Source: Azolla caroliniana (Eukaryota; Polypodiophyta). From it: a stretch of DNA of 64,000 bases. The stretch is from positions 13,082,001-13,146,000 of the forward strand of contig JBHGNT010000012.1 in NCBI GenBank assembly GCA_043228905.1. The letters are read 5' to 3'. The notes under the pieces are model-generated. The model did no database searches and had not been told where the DNA came from. It worked only from the letters and a program-made list of their open reading frames with translations. Every line of letters starts with the position of its first letter. Position 1 is the first letter of the stretch. This document shows, one piece after another, positions 1 to 9,591 of the stretch. A program made the translations under genes and the position numbers.

Positions 1-225
1 TTAGCCCCACGGTTTTGTGGACCTTTTACAGTCCTAAAACGCATTGGGTCATCAGCCTATCGTCTCGCTCTTCCCGATGGTGTCGGAATTAATCCAGTCT
101 TTCATGTGAGTCATCTAAAAGAACTTCTAGGTTCTAGCGACAACATAGTTACAATTGAAACTCTGGTTACTTCTGAAGATTTATCTTCGAAACCACATGT
201 ACCAGAAAGAATTCGCCACTTTTAA
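1..225 (+). pseudogene. Chromovirus integrase C-terminal tail, fused to X tail
   Basis: Frame 1 is open from the first base to TAA at 223-225. It encodes the region after the integrase core, with CGPFTVLKRIGSSAYRLALP and FHVSHLKELLG, as in elements F and G of this window (for example 56766-56970). At about 211 the sequence passes into the X repeat, so the chromodomain that should follow is replaced by the last residues of X (RHF, stop). The upstream part lies outside the window. It is a truncated element remnant and not a functional gene. Confidence 0.85.
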
Positions 226-849
226 AGAACGTACACAACTTTTTCAACTATACACTTTCTGAACATCGTAAATGGTGTGCTCTGTGGTGTCTTGACATTC
301 TCATAACCCTCTCAATCATATTTCTCCCATGCTCGCGCACAACACACACGCACGAACACACACACGATCAGGTCGCGTGCCCTCGCTCGCTCATTGCACA
401 AGCAAAATGAAACTCCACGCGCACGGTTTCTCACACACACATGCCCACAGGATCAGTACCCACTCCTACCCTACCTATATCTATCTCTATCCATCTATCG
501 CTATCTCTCTCACGAGCAACGCGAAACTCGTCAAATGTCGATGCCATCACAATGTTGTATTGAAGCCACCCTCATACAATGTCATGTCTCGCCATACCAT
601 GATGTGCGCAACAATAGTGCCTGATAGTAATTCCTACTACAAACATGATTCCACATGACATTCCCATGTCTATCTACCATTTTCATCATCGTGTGCACCA
701 GCCCACGCATGTTTCACCTAGAAATGTTGACCTTGAATGGTGCCACCTTCATATTACTCAAGTGTTGCAGCGTCCACAACGACGGCGGATCTTGTAATCA
801 CAATGAAAACGCATGTCGTCGTCCGTATGTTGGTCGCAATCGATTCAAA
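214..849 (+). repeat. X repeat, copy 1 (3' part)
   Basis: This stretch matches 8467-9100 and 19424-20024 in sequence and order: the end of the X reading frame, an AT-rich stretch, a CGCACA-rich patch near 340, a TATCTATCTC patch near 480, and a block ending near the words GTCGTCGTCCGTATGTTGG. It lacks the X promoter and the charged coding part. It begins at the integrase fusion and stops near 849, where a gag fragment starts. Short open frames here are not conserved between copies and I do not call them genes. Confidence 0.8.
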
Positions 850-1197
850 TGCATCTGTTGGATAACGTGCGGGATGCATTTGAATCACCAACCGTACTTG
901 ATTCAAAAAACCTCGAAAATGCGCCCTCGACCCATCAAATTTAGCTGGGAGGCTAATTTTGGGCTCCTTGATAAGTCCCTGACCTTTAACCCTTTGTTGT
1001 TGTAACACGATGATTGTCGACTCTAACTGTTGCACTCGTCGCGTGAACTCCTCTTGTTGTTGTTGCTTCTCTATAGTAACCTTTTGTAGATCCCCAAGTA
1101 GACGTTGATTCTCTACTTCAAGAGATGCGAACTTGGATTTAAGGTTCTCCATTTCTGCATCAAGGGTGAGATATTCTTCTGAGTTAATGGCAACCAT
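850..1197 (-). pseudogene. Ty3/gypsy gag N-terminal fragment
   Basis: Starting at ATG 1197 (in good context after a leader), the frame encodes about 115 residues. The first 65 are heptad-like and Glu/Gln-rich (NLKSKFASLEVENQRLLGDL), likely a coiled coil. Then comes LPAKFDGSRAHFRGFLNQVR, typical of the capsid start of Ty3-like gag proteins. The frame is cut at about 850 where X copy 1 begins, removing the rest of capsid, the zinc knuckle and all of pol. Another in-frame ATG at 1257 would add 20 hydrophobic residues; I prefer 1197 because those codons are a CT microsatellite. Confidence 0.7.
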
Positions 1198-1593
1198 GGT
1201 TTCAGGCTGGTTACAAAGGAGGATAAGAGAGAGAGAGAGAGAGAGAATTCGAATCAAACTTTCAGAACCAAGGATAAAAGATAGAGTGATGGAAGAAGGA
1301 TATTAGAGAACCAAATACTAAGAGAAGAACGGATGTATAAGATAGAGAAAGAAAGAGAATGGATACAAGATATGTAATGAGAGCTAAAGACTGGTGTTGA
1401 TTCGAATTGATTTGAGAATACATGGATGCGCTTATTTATAGGTTCCTATAGAATAGCTTAGAGATTTCTAGAATGTTCTAGAATGTTCTAGACCTAGAAT
1501 GCTCTAGGACATTCTAGAACATTCTAGAATAATCTAGAGTTTTTACAATAATCAATGTAATATAAGAAGTAGCTTTTATTATTTCATATAACA
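1198..1593 (-). repeat. Probable LTR plus leader of the gag fragment
   Basis: Read on the minus strand, the stretch begins TGTTATATGAAATAATAAAAG at 1593, a plausible LTR start, then holds two heat-shock-element arrays, a TATA box, a CT-rich leader (with a CT microsatellite near 1240) and the gag ATG. No second LTR copy lies in the window, so LTR status and its 3' edge are inferred. No clear PBS was found. Confidence 0.5.
1432..1529 (-). promoter_or_regulatory. Heat-shock-element promoter: HSE arrays plus TATA box
   Basis: TTC and GAA triplets alternate every 5 bp at 1466, 1471, 1476, 1481 and 1486 (five perfect units), and again at 1512, 1517, 1522 and 1527 (four perfect units). This is the arrangement bound by trimeric heat shock factor. 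On the minus strand a TATAAATAA box lies at 1440-1432, 26 bp downstream of the nearer array, and a gag start lies 235 bp beyond. That spacing matches classical heat-inducible promoters. Activity is inferred; the sites are seen directly. Confidence 0.75.
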
Positions 1594-1597
1594 ATAA

Positions 1598-1664
1598 GCT
1601 ATCTTAATGGTTGAGGTTTTCAAGTATGGATTACAAGGTTCGAGGTTCAAGTCCGAGTGACGCC
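1598..1664 (+). other. tRNA-like sequence (tRNA-derived relic)
   Basis: The stretch AAGCTATCTTAATGG resembles a pol III A box and GGTTCAAGTCC matches the B box (T arm) at nearly every base; the unit ends GACGCCA. I could not form a convincing acceptor stem or anticodon arm, so this is a tRNA-derived relic (possibly a SINE head) and not a tRNA gene. It lies between the HSE promoter and the coiled-coil frame. Confidence 0.4.
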
Positions 1665-1711
1665 ATAATGGTCATGTGTTCATGACACTCGGACGGTTGC
1701 CAATTCCTCTT

Positions 1712-3964
1712 TTAAGCATTGACCTCGGCCTGAAGCTTCTTTGCGAGTAGTTCATAGGTGGCTTGAGTGTTCTTTGTGTCCGCGGTTACGAGCTGGATAG
1801 ACTGCTCGTAATGCTTGGTGAGCTCTTCGGTAGCTTTCTCCCATTCTTTTTGACACGCGGCCCAGACTTGTTCCCGTTCGACGATTCTCTCTTCTTGGAG
1901 GGTGAAGTAGGAATCAGATAATTCGTCTTTTTGCTCCGAAAGTAGCTTGCATTTGATGAAAAACTCGTCAGCCATTTCTTTAAGGGTCGTACGTTGACTG
2001 TGCAGCTCGGCATTCTCCGCGATCATTCTCTCCTCCCGTTGGCGATTTCTTTCCTCTTGCCGGTGGTTCCAGTCTTTCGCATTGTCGAGCGCGGCCTGTA
2101 GGTCTAGGACCTCCTTCTCTTTCTCTGCCACTGTGGCCGCGTATTCCTCCAGCTTGCTTTTGAGTTATGCTTCTTTGCCCGCGGCTTGCGCTTGTACCTG
2201 GCCCAATGGTTCGTTCTGCTCGTGTATCCTTTGGTCGGCCTGGGCTCTAATCTCAGCCATCTGTTTGGAAGCTTTTTCTTTTAAGCGAGCCATGGCCTCT
2301 TGATGTCGTTGTTCGTGTCTCTCGGTCTGCCGTTGTTCTTCTTTAAGCTCCGCTCGGTAATCCCAGAGCGGGGGTTCTGTCTGGGTTGCCACCTCCTTGG
2401 GTGGACAAGGGGGTGGTATCTCGGTTTTCTCCATGGGCGTGGCCGCCTCGGTTGTTGTGCAGACATCGACCATTTGTAACGAGTCCGTTAGTGTGCTGGC
2501 CTGGATCGTCAGGATTGAATCCGTGACGGTGCTTTCATCTATCATTGTTATGCGTGGAGGGGCTGGGAGGGCCTCAGTGGTCGTGGCCGGAAGGCTCAAT
2601 ACTTGTTGTTCTGGCCGGTTTTGCTCCAAGGCTGCTAGTTTCCGTTTCGCAGCGTGCCATAATTCCGTAGCCACCTTAGCCTGTTTTTGGGCTGTTTTTA
2701 TCTTTCGGGCCATGTCTTTGGTTGCCCGCGTAGTGCGATCCAGGTCCCTATATGCCTCGATAAGGGCCGTGTTCAACTCGGGGACCTCCATGAGGAGAGT
2801 GGCCTGTTTTGCCTGCTTCTTCCTCCCTATTTTTTGTAAATCCATGTCGTCCTTGGGCTCAATTTCACCTTATAGCGCGCGTTGAATCATTTTTGTTTCG
2901 GCGTGCTCTTTCGCCATTTGAGCGGCTGCCGCGACTTGGGCTCTGGTGAGGAAATTGACCAGCTCGAATGTCGTACCGAGGCGTAGGAGCGCACTAAATT
3001 CGTATGCCTCCGCGGGGAGGTCTTTATAACCGAGGACTTCATCCTCCGAGATCTGCGTTGTCTGCCCATGCTCGATCTTTCCCTGGTTCAGCGATGCCTC
3101 CTCAAGGATGATGGCCAGGTTGCTCTGGCTGTCAACTAAGGCTTGCTCCTGTTGTGGCTCTTTCTGTTCTGTCGAGGACTCGTGGTTGAGTGGTCTTTTC
3201 TTCCTCGGTTGGGTTTGGGGTTCTGGGGCCGGTGGTGTCGTTTCCTCCGCCTACTTCCTTTTCTAGGGTCGTGGTGGTGCTGCCTGCTGTGTGTTAGGGC
3301 GTGGGCTGGGCTCTAGGGGAGTTACCGAGGGACGCGGTGTTGGCTGTCGAATGGTGACATCGTCTGCCGTGTTGTCCTCAGTGGCTATCTCCTCCTCCCA
3401 TTCTTGGCAGGTCTCGAAAACTACCCTTTTTTGTTGGGGTTGGGTGGGTGGTGGTGCGGATGTGGGGTTTTGGTCAGCGGCAGGAGGTGAAGGCGGTGGG
3501 GGCTCCTCCCATGCTTCGTGGCTGATGGCAACCAATTTCTCTCTCTGCCTTCGTGGTGGTGGTGGGGACGTGAGTGTCCGAGGGGAAGGAAGAGAAGAGG
3601 GTGGGTATAGAACCATCAAAAAGTGGGTAAGAACAAACAACATCTTCTTACCTGACTGGAATGAGGCTAAGGCGGCGCAGAGTCCTTCGCCTGTGATGAT
3701 TCCCCAATCGACTCTGTTTCCTTCATACGCGCTGATGATGATGGCTGCCTTGTTCTGCGGCATGCTTGTCGGGTTCGTATGCACGAACGCATACTCCATC
3801 AATATACGAGCAATCTCCCTGAAAGCTCTATTGGGACCGCCATACGTGCGATATGCCTTCCCTGAGGCTGAGTACTCACCGAAGTACTCTTTCAGCTTTG
3901 ATGCTGGCCCCATTGCAGGTCCAAAGCAGCCCGAAGCACGTTGTTGGTGATGGCTTCGGGACAA
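1712..3964 (-). pseudogene. Coiled-coil accessory protein of the Tat/Athila-like element
   Basis: One minus frame can be followed from 3964 to TAA near 1712, broken by about four in-frame stops (near 3263, 3252, 2871 and 2164). The first part has a compact domain (KLKEYFGEYSASGKAYRTYG, later NKAAIIISAYEGNRVDWGII) that recalls the 'putative plant transposon protein' domain of Tat/Ogre-type elements. Next comes a Pro-rich linker (about 3560-3270), then long Glu/Lys/Gln-rich coiled coils (2845-1712, e.g. EKEKEVLDLQAALDNAKDW). The N-terminal part lies in another frame (3892-4392). It sits downstream of pol in the same orientation, which is unusual. The function is unknown; the domain match is from memory only. 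Confidence 0.55.
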
Positions 3965-4392
3965 ATACGTCTAGCCACTCCTTGGGCATCCAGGTGCGCG
4001 GGGGCATCGATGATCTTCAGGTAACCGCCCATTCCTCGTTCCTGGAGCCAGGCGCGAGTTTCTGTTGAAGCGGTAAGAGGCATGGTGGAGATGGAGACGG
4101 GGTTTGACTGTGTGGAAGAGTGAGGAAGAGTGATGAGGCGAGGGCAAGATAGAGGAGGAATAGCAGGAAGGGGAACCTCGGTAGAGGGGCTATGAGAGCG
4201 AAAGAGGGCTTGAGAGCAAGAGCGTTTAGAGCGATGAGAGCGAGAAGGGGCTTCTGAGCTTGAGAACGATGGAGGTTGGAAGCAATAATGAACTTCTGTG
4301 TATGTGCTGTGTTTTGGAAACGGTTTTAGTAACTTACTCCTAGGGTTTTGTGCCTGAAGCGAATCCTGAAGATTCTGAGTCGTGGGTGCCAT
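3892..4392 (-). pseudogene. N-terminal part of the accessory protein (frameshifted)
   Basis: From ATG 4392 the frame encodes a Ser/Pro-rich, probably disordered segment of about 110 residues. It is followed by a folded-looking stretch (ETRAWLQERGMGGYLKIIDA, then GVARRICPEAITNNVLRAAL). The reading passes into the next frame at about 3910-3960 (QWGQHQS against GPASKLKEYFGEY), so a one-base shift breaks the protein. A TATA-like box lies 64-70 bp upstream of the ATG. Together with 1712-3964 this would be a protein of roughly 890 residues if unbroken. Confidence 0.5.
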
Positions 4393-4611
4393 AATAAGTG
4401 ACTAGCGCCATGTGTCCTGAAGGTGCGTGGGGTGCTTCGAGTGCTTTGCATGTGCTTAAATAGGTACTAAATGAGAGGTGGCTAGGGGTGCTCCTAAATT
4501 GTGGGTGCCTAGGTGGGTGGTGTAAGTGTAGCTAATCGGCGGCTAAATTATGGTTAATCCTACCTACTTTATTAATTTCAAAAAAGTGGATGAGTCCTTA
4601 TTAAGGGGGAC
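4393..4611 (-). promoter_or_regulatory. Spacer between pol and accessory frame, with TATA-like box
   Basis: The stretch has no coding sense. On the minus strand it holds CTATTTAAG at 4463-4455, 64-70 bp before the accessory ATG, which could be an internal promoter. No LTR ends or polypurine tract separate pol from the accessory frame, so both appear to belong to one element. Confidence 0.4.
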
Positions 4612-5590
4612 ACGTGGCCTCCTCTGTGGTGGTCTCCGGAAACTCGTTTGTGCCGTGTGGCTCGGTAAACGGGTTGGGTGGTGTAGTGCCTCAATATGGT
4701 CGAAGTCGGAAACCATTGGCCCAGCTTTTGACAGTGTCGCCGGCGAGTGTGCCGAGCTGGAACGTCCCGTTGAACTCGTCGATAATCCAGAATGGACCGG
4801 TCCATCAAAATCTTAATTTACCCGGCATTGACCCGAGTCGTGTTTGAAAAAGAAGAACCGGTTTGCCGATGGTGAGCTCCTTCTCCAACCCGTTTCGATG
4901 ATGATCCACGAAAGCCTTGCGTTGTCGTTGGCGTTGTTCGAGCTGGGCCATACTCTCTATCCTATCTTCGCCGAGTTCGAGGAGTTGTTCCAGCTGGTAT
5001 TGCTCGGATTTGGCCTCGGAGAGCCGTGCTTTGACTTGAACTCGGAGGCTCGGCACTTGGAAATCGACGGGCATTACGGCTTCTAACCCGAATGCCATTC
5101 GAAAGGGGGTTGATTGGATGCTTGTTTTGAAAGTCGTACGATACGCCCACAGCGCGCTTTGGAGTTTGTCATCCCAATCGGTCTTGTTTTCATTGACGAT
5201 CTTCTTCAGTATGGTTTGGAGGATTTTATTGGTCGATTCCACCAAGCCGTTCGTCTACGGGTAGTATGGTGTGCTTTTCTTGTGCACCACCGCGTAGTGG
5301 TGTGTAAGCTCACGTATTATATGATTGATGAAGTGCCCACCTTGGTCACTAACGAGCTCAATTGGGCATCCATAACGGCACCAAAGATGTTCGTACACGA
5401 ATTTAGCCGTGGATGCCGCCGTGTTGTCTCGGAGTGCCTTAGCCTCGACCCATTTGGTGCAGTAGTCCGTGGCAACGATAATATACCTATTCCCTGTACG
5501 GGTCGCTAGTGGCTTGAAAGGGCCTACAAAATCCAAACCCCATTTTTGAAATGGGTCCAACGAAAGAATCGGCTGGTGTGGCATGCGTGA
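4612..5590 (-). pseudogene. Tat/Athila-like integrase (core and C-terminus)
   Basis: The frame continues from the RNase H block. It shows WGLDFVGPF (first catalytic Asp), LVSDQGGHFIN (second Asp) and, after a stop, LVESTNKIL (catalytic Glu), followed by WAYRTTFKTS and the C-terminal GPFWIIDEFNGTFQLGTL fold. In-frame stops lie at about 5588, 5252 and 4815. The stop near 5252 falls in the conserved segment just before the catalytic Glu and is explained by one C-to-T change (CAG to TAG). The protein ends near 4612. It is a decayed DDE integrase of a gypsy element. Confidence 0.85.
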
Positions 5591-6623
5591 CTATTCCATT
5601 GGTTGCCCCAATCGTTGGCACAAATCGCACTGCCGGCAAAACTCGTGAGCGTCTCCCTTCGTTGTCGGCCACCATAATCCGCTTTGCCAAACCTTCCTTG
5701 CCGTGGAATCCCCGGCGTAGTGCCCCCCAGCTACTGCCTGGTGGGCCTCCTGAAGAACGACGTTCTTCTCGAATTGCCGAATCGCTTGGCGCCATATGCC
5801 GTCCGAGCCTTTGTGGTAGAGAATGTCCGAGACGAGGCAAAAATTCCGGCGATGCACTGTTAGGCGTTTTCTCGTGTCAAGGGGTATGTGCTCGGGAGGT
5901 AAACCGGTAGTGAGAAAATGGGTCATCTCCGTGATCCATTCATCTTCGTTATCATCTGGCATCGTGGTCAGGTTAAATAGGCTGGCGTCCGGTAGCTCGT
6001 CGTACGTTGTTTTCGCCGGTTCCCCTGACTCAAGACGGCTCAAGTAGTCGGCGACGGCGTGTTGTACCCCGGGTCGATGCTGAATCTGGAAATCAAACTC
6101 TTGGAGTAGGAGCATCCACCGAGCCAACCGTCCGGTGAGGGCTTGTTTATTGACCAAATAAAGAAGGGCCGAGTGATCCACGTGAAAGGTAAACTTCCGG
6201 GCCAAGAGGTAATGCTAGAATTTATTGATGCTATAAATCATACCGAGGGCCTCCCGCTCGGTGGTGGAGTAATTCTTTTCCGCAGTCGAGAGCCATCGGT
6301 TGGCGTAGTACACGGGCCTATACCAATTCGGGGGTGTGCATTGCATCAGGGTACTTCCGATGGCGATGTCTGAAGCATCTACGAAGACATGAAACGGTTC
6401 GGACCAAACCGGAGGCTGGACCACCGGGGCATGTGAGAGCATTAGTTTCAGGGTCTGATAGGCCGTGTCCTCGATTGACTGCCGCGTGTAAAGGTGTCGC
6501 GAAATCGGCTAGGTGTCGTATCATTCGGCTGTGCCACCGGATCTGTCCCAAAAATCGGCTTAGTGCCTTTGTGTTCGAGGGTGCAGAGGCGGTTAGGATG
6601 GCCTTTACTTTATCCGGGTCCAT
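5591..6623 (-). pseudogene. Tat/Athila-like RNase H and integrase zinc-binding domain
   Basis: The upstream piece (6623-6480) has the RT connection: MDPDKVKAI then LSRFLGQIRWHSRMIRHLAD. A frameshift near 6470 leads to RNase H proper: FHVFVDASDIAIGSTL (first catalytic Asp), TEREALGMIYSINKF, a stop at about 6212, then FTFHVDHSALLYLVN and ADYLSRLE. From about 5760 the HHCC zinc finger of integrase follows (HQAVAGGHYAG then CRQCDLCQRLG). Order and motifs are those of gypsy pol. It is interrupted and not functional as written. Confidence 0.85.
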
Positions 6624-7718
6624 AGCGATGTCTTCTTGACTGACAATGTGGCCGCTGGTGACTAAGAACGCTCATTTCGCCAGGTTTAAGCTCAATCGAG
6701 CTTGGCGACATTGGTCCAAGCAGAGTCATAATTGGGTCATGTGTTCCCGTTGATGGCCATACACGGCGAAATAGTCGAGAAAGACTTGCATGAACGCCGG
6801 GATGTAGTCATGAAAGATTTCGGTGATGATGCGCTGGAACGTAGCCGGCGTCGTTTTTAGACCGAACATCATTACTTCTGCCAAAAAAACACCCCATTCC
6901 GTGACGAAAGAGGTTTTCTCTTGATCCTCCGGGTGCATTCTTATCTGGTTATAGCTGCTGAACCCATTGAGGAAACTGTAGCATTCGTGGCCGGCTACCG
7001 TGTTGAGGACGTTGTCCGTGAAGGGGAGAGGGAAACCGTCGGTGACTATTGCCGCATTAAGCTTCCGATAGTCGACGCAGACGTGGATTTTTCCGTTCTT
7101 CTTTGGGACTACTACGATCGGGCTCAACCACGTGGCCCGTTTAACAGGGCGAATGTAGCCCACTTGGAGTAGTTTGTCGATTTCCTCTTTGACTTTAGCG
7201 GCGTAGTTGGGGTTCATCCTGTAGCGCCTCTGCTGAACCGGCCGAGTGTCGGGTAAGAGGTGGATTTGGTGTTGGTAGTATTGAGGATCCAGCCCCTTCA
7301 TATCGGTGTAAGACCAAGTGAAAACATCTTGGTAGTCGGTGAGCAATCGTACGAGGGATGCCCGTTCTCCGGTTGGTAGATTATTGGTAATTTGTAACGT
7401 ACGGGGATTCTCATCTGAGCCGAGGTTTATTGTTTCCAGGGTTGATGCTTTGACTCGTTGTGAAATGGCGAGTTCACGTTCGAAAGCATCCCGAGCATGG
7501 CGTAGCTCGACAACTGTGGTTGGATCTGGTTCATCTTGGGGTGGTGATTCCTCCGTCACTTCCTCGTCTTTAGGTTGCTCGATGGTTGGTATGGCACTGA
7601 TTTCGAGGAGAGGGATGATCGTGGGAGGATCATCTAGGAATACATCAACCTCCTCATCGGCCAAACCGTCAAGCATATGGACCCCTTCCGCGTATAATGG
7701 CGAAGTGTTGAGGGCCAC
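6624..7718 (-). pseudogene. Tat/Athila-like reverse transcriptase, active site lost
   Basis: This is a gypsy RT of about 330 residues. It shows the fingers (PVQQRRYRMNP, VGYIRPVKRATWLSPIVVVP), the palm and a VYG motif typical of the Tat/Athila side of plant gypsy elements. Two catalytic positions are changed. Motif A reads FLNGFSSYNQI where Asp is expected at the third place, and motif C reads FLDYFAVYG where two adjacent Asp are expected. An in-frame stop lies near 6672. The enzyme would be inactive. About 130 residues of Asp/Glu-rich linker precede the RT. Confidence 0.87.
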
Positions 7719-8280
7719 GGGGACTCGTTCTTCAGTGATGATTCAGACTTTTGTCTTGCCTCTTCGGAACGAGATCATGTTGCGTTGCCAATGTTGCTTG
7801 ATATTCGTTGTACGCAACCATGGTCGATCTAGTAACATTGGGTAGGCGCCTTGTGTCTCCAGTCTTAGCACAACAGCCGAGATCGTGAACATGTGGCCTC
7901 CGAGTGTGAAGTCGAGATGGCGGATTAAACCAATGGGGCGAACGGAGCGAGTGTCGGCCATCCGAAGCCAAAAGGGGCATGGTTCCCATTGATTCAGGCC
8001 GAGGTTGTGACACGTTGACTCTCTAATAACGTTTACGGCGGATCCGCCGTCAATGATGCATCCATGCAGGTCTTGTCCCTTAATGATGATTCACACGGCT
8101 GGGTTTTGAGAATCCATGAGTGGTGGACCTGTGCCTGCTTCGGTGAGGTGTACCGGTGGCGTCACGGGCTTCGTATTGGCCTGGAGTGCCGCCAGGGTGT
8201 CCCGAAATCTCGGCATGAGTGGTAACAGTTTATGAAGGGGCAGCGAGATGCGGGAGTTTGTAAGAACATCCCATAGTTGG
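7719..8280 (-). pseudogene. Tat/Athila-like aspartic protease region
   Basis: The protease active site is seen as CIIDGGSAVNVI (minus strand, around 8063-8030), the DGGS form of the retropepsin Asp-Thr/Ser-Gly motif found in Tat-type elements. It is followed by RHLDFTLGGHMFTISAVVLR and PMLLDRPWLR, the usual flap and C-terminal strands. In-frame TGA codons lie near 8091 and 7741, the second between protease and RT. Before the protease is a short Leu/Pro-rich piece (LPLHKLLPLMPRFRDTLAAL). At 8281 the element is cut by X copy 2, so gag is missing. Confidence 0.75.
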
Positions 8281-9300
8281 TCGTCGAGGATGCCGAGCGA
8301 GAGAGACATAGTAGCGAGCGCGAGGAGAACGAACGCCGTTATCGCATGACGGGACGACAAGATGAGGAACAACGTCGTCGTTTCAAGGCCGGTGACGAGG
8401 AACAATTTCTAAGCGTGGCAACCTCTCGCCTTCTCCAACAACGTGATCTTCGCCCACGCGCTTGTATTCGCCACTTTTAAAGAACGTACATAACTTTTTC
8501 AACTATACACTTTCTGAACATCGTAAATGTAAATGGTGTGCTCTGTGGTGTCTTGGCGTTCTCATAACCCTCTCAATCATATTTCTCCCACGCTCGTGCA
8601 CAACACGCACGGACGCACGATCAGGTCGCGTGCCCTCGCTCGCTCATTGCACATGCAAAATGAAACTCCACGCACACATGATTAGGTAACGTGCCCACAC
8701 GCACCTTACCCACTCCCACCCTACCTATATCTATCTCTATCCTTCTATTGCTATCTCTCTCACGAGCAACGCGAAACTCGTCAAATGTCGATGCCATCAC
8801 AATGTTGTATTGAAGCCACCCTCATACAATGTCGTGTCTCACCGTACGATGATGTGCGCAATAGTAGTGGCTGATCGTAACTCCTACTACAAACATGATT
8901 CCACATGACATTCCCATGTCTATCTCCCATTTTAATCATCGTGTGAACCAGCCCACCCATGTTTCACCTAGAAATGGTGTCCTTGAATGGTGCCACCTTC
9001 ATATTCCTCGGGTATTGTAGCGTCCACAACGACGACGGATCTTGTAATCACAATGAAAACGCGTGTCGTCGTCCGTATGTTGGTCGCAATGGATTCTAAA
9101 CTCCCTCGTGGCCACAACCACCAAAAACGTATTCGTGGAGAGAACCAACACCCTCAAAACCTTTTCTCACCACCTTATCCTCGTTTTACGAGGCCCATAC
9201 GCACTCTACAACCTCAATGGCATCACATGTGTAGGTGGCTATCATGAGGTTACATACTGTCTACGTTGCAATATGGACGAAGCGTCCATAGGTTAGTAGA
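8281..9300 (+). repeat. X repeat, copy 2 (C-terminal coding end and 3' region)
   Basis: From 8281 to TAA near 8480 the frame encodes an Arg/Glu-rich tail: RRYRMTGRQDEEQRRRF, then SVATSRLLQQRDLRPRACIR, ending RHF. Copies 3, 5 and 6 share it. The 3' region (8481-9060) is the same block as copy 1. It continues into 9060-9300, where two overlapping frames stay open (ending near 9247 and 9296, the second with CVGGYHEVTYCLRCN). I cannot tell whether either is real. Copy 3 follows directly, so copies 2 and 3 may be one tandem unit. Confidence 0.65.
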
Positions 9301-9519
9301 TTTGAAATGCCCAAGCGGATAATCCCACTCTTGTTGTGATGGAGGTGAGTATAGGGCTAATGATATGGTAGGTCGAAGCAGGAGGATCCTGGACATGTAA
9401 AGGGGGGTGGTGAAAAGTGAATGGTCTCTTCCGCGGCCCAAGTATGGATCATGCCATTAACGTCTATAGGAATGGACGTGGGAAGGGACATGCATGTACT
9501 AGACATGCATGGCCTTGTG

Positions 9520-9527
9520 TATATAAG
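9520..9527 (+). promoter_or_regulatory. TATA box of X copy 3
   Basis: TATATAAG lies 13 bp before ATG 9540 and 65 bp before ATG 9592. Just upstream is a palindromic ACATGCATGT word with a near repeat (9489-9510). The same arrangement is present in X copy 4 (16385-16392), so promoter and leader are part of the repeated unit. Confidence 0.6.
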
Positions 9528-9591
9528 GGTGGAGCAACCATGACACACTCAAATAGGCGTAGAGAGAACCGGGGTAGTTATCATATTCCTC

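Noticed and set aside
1240-1257. Upstream start adding a signal-like peptide to the gag fragment
   Set aside because: The hydrophobic residues (ILSLSLSLIL) are the translation of a CT microsatellite in the leader.
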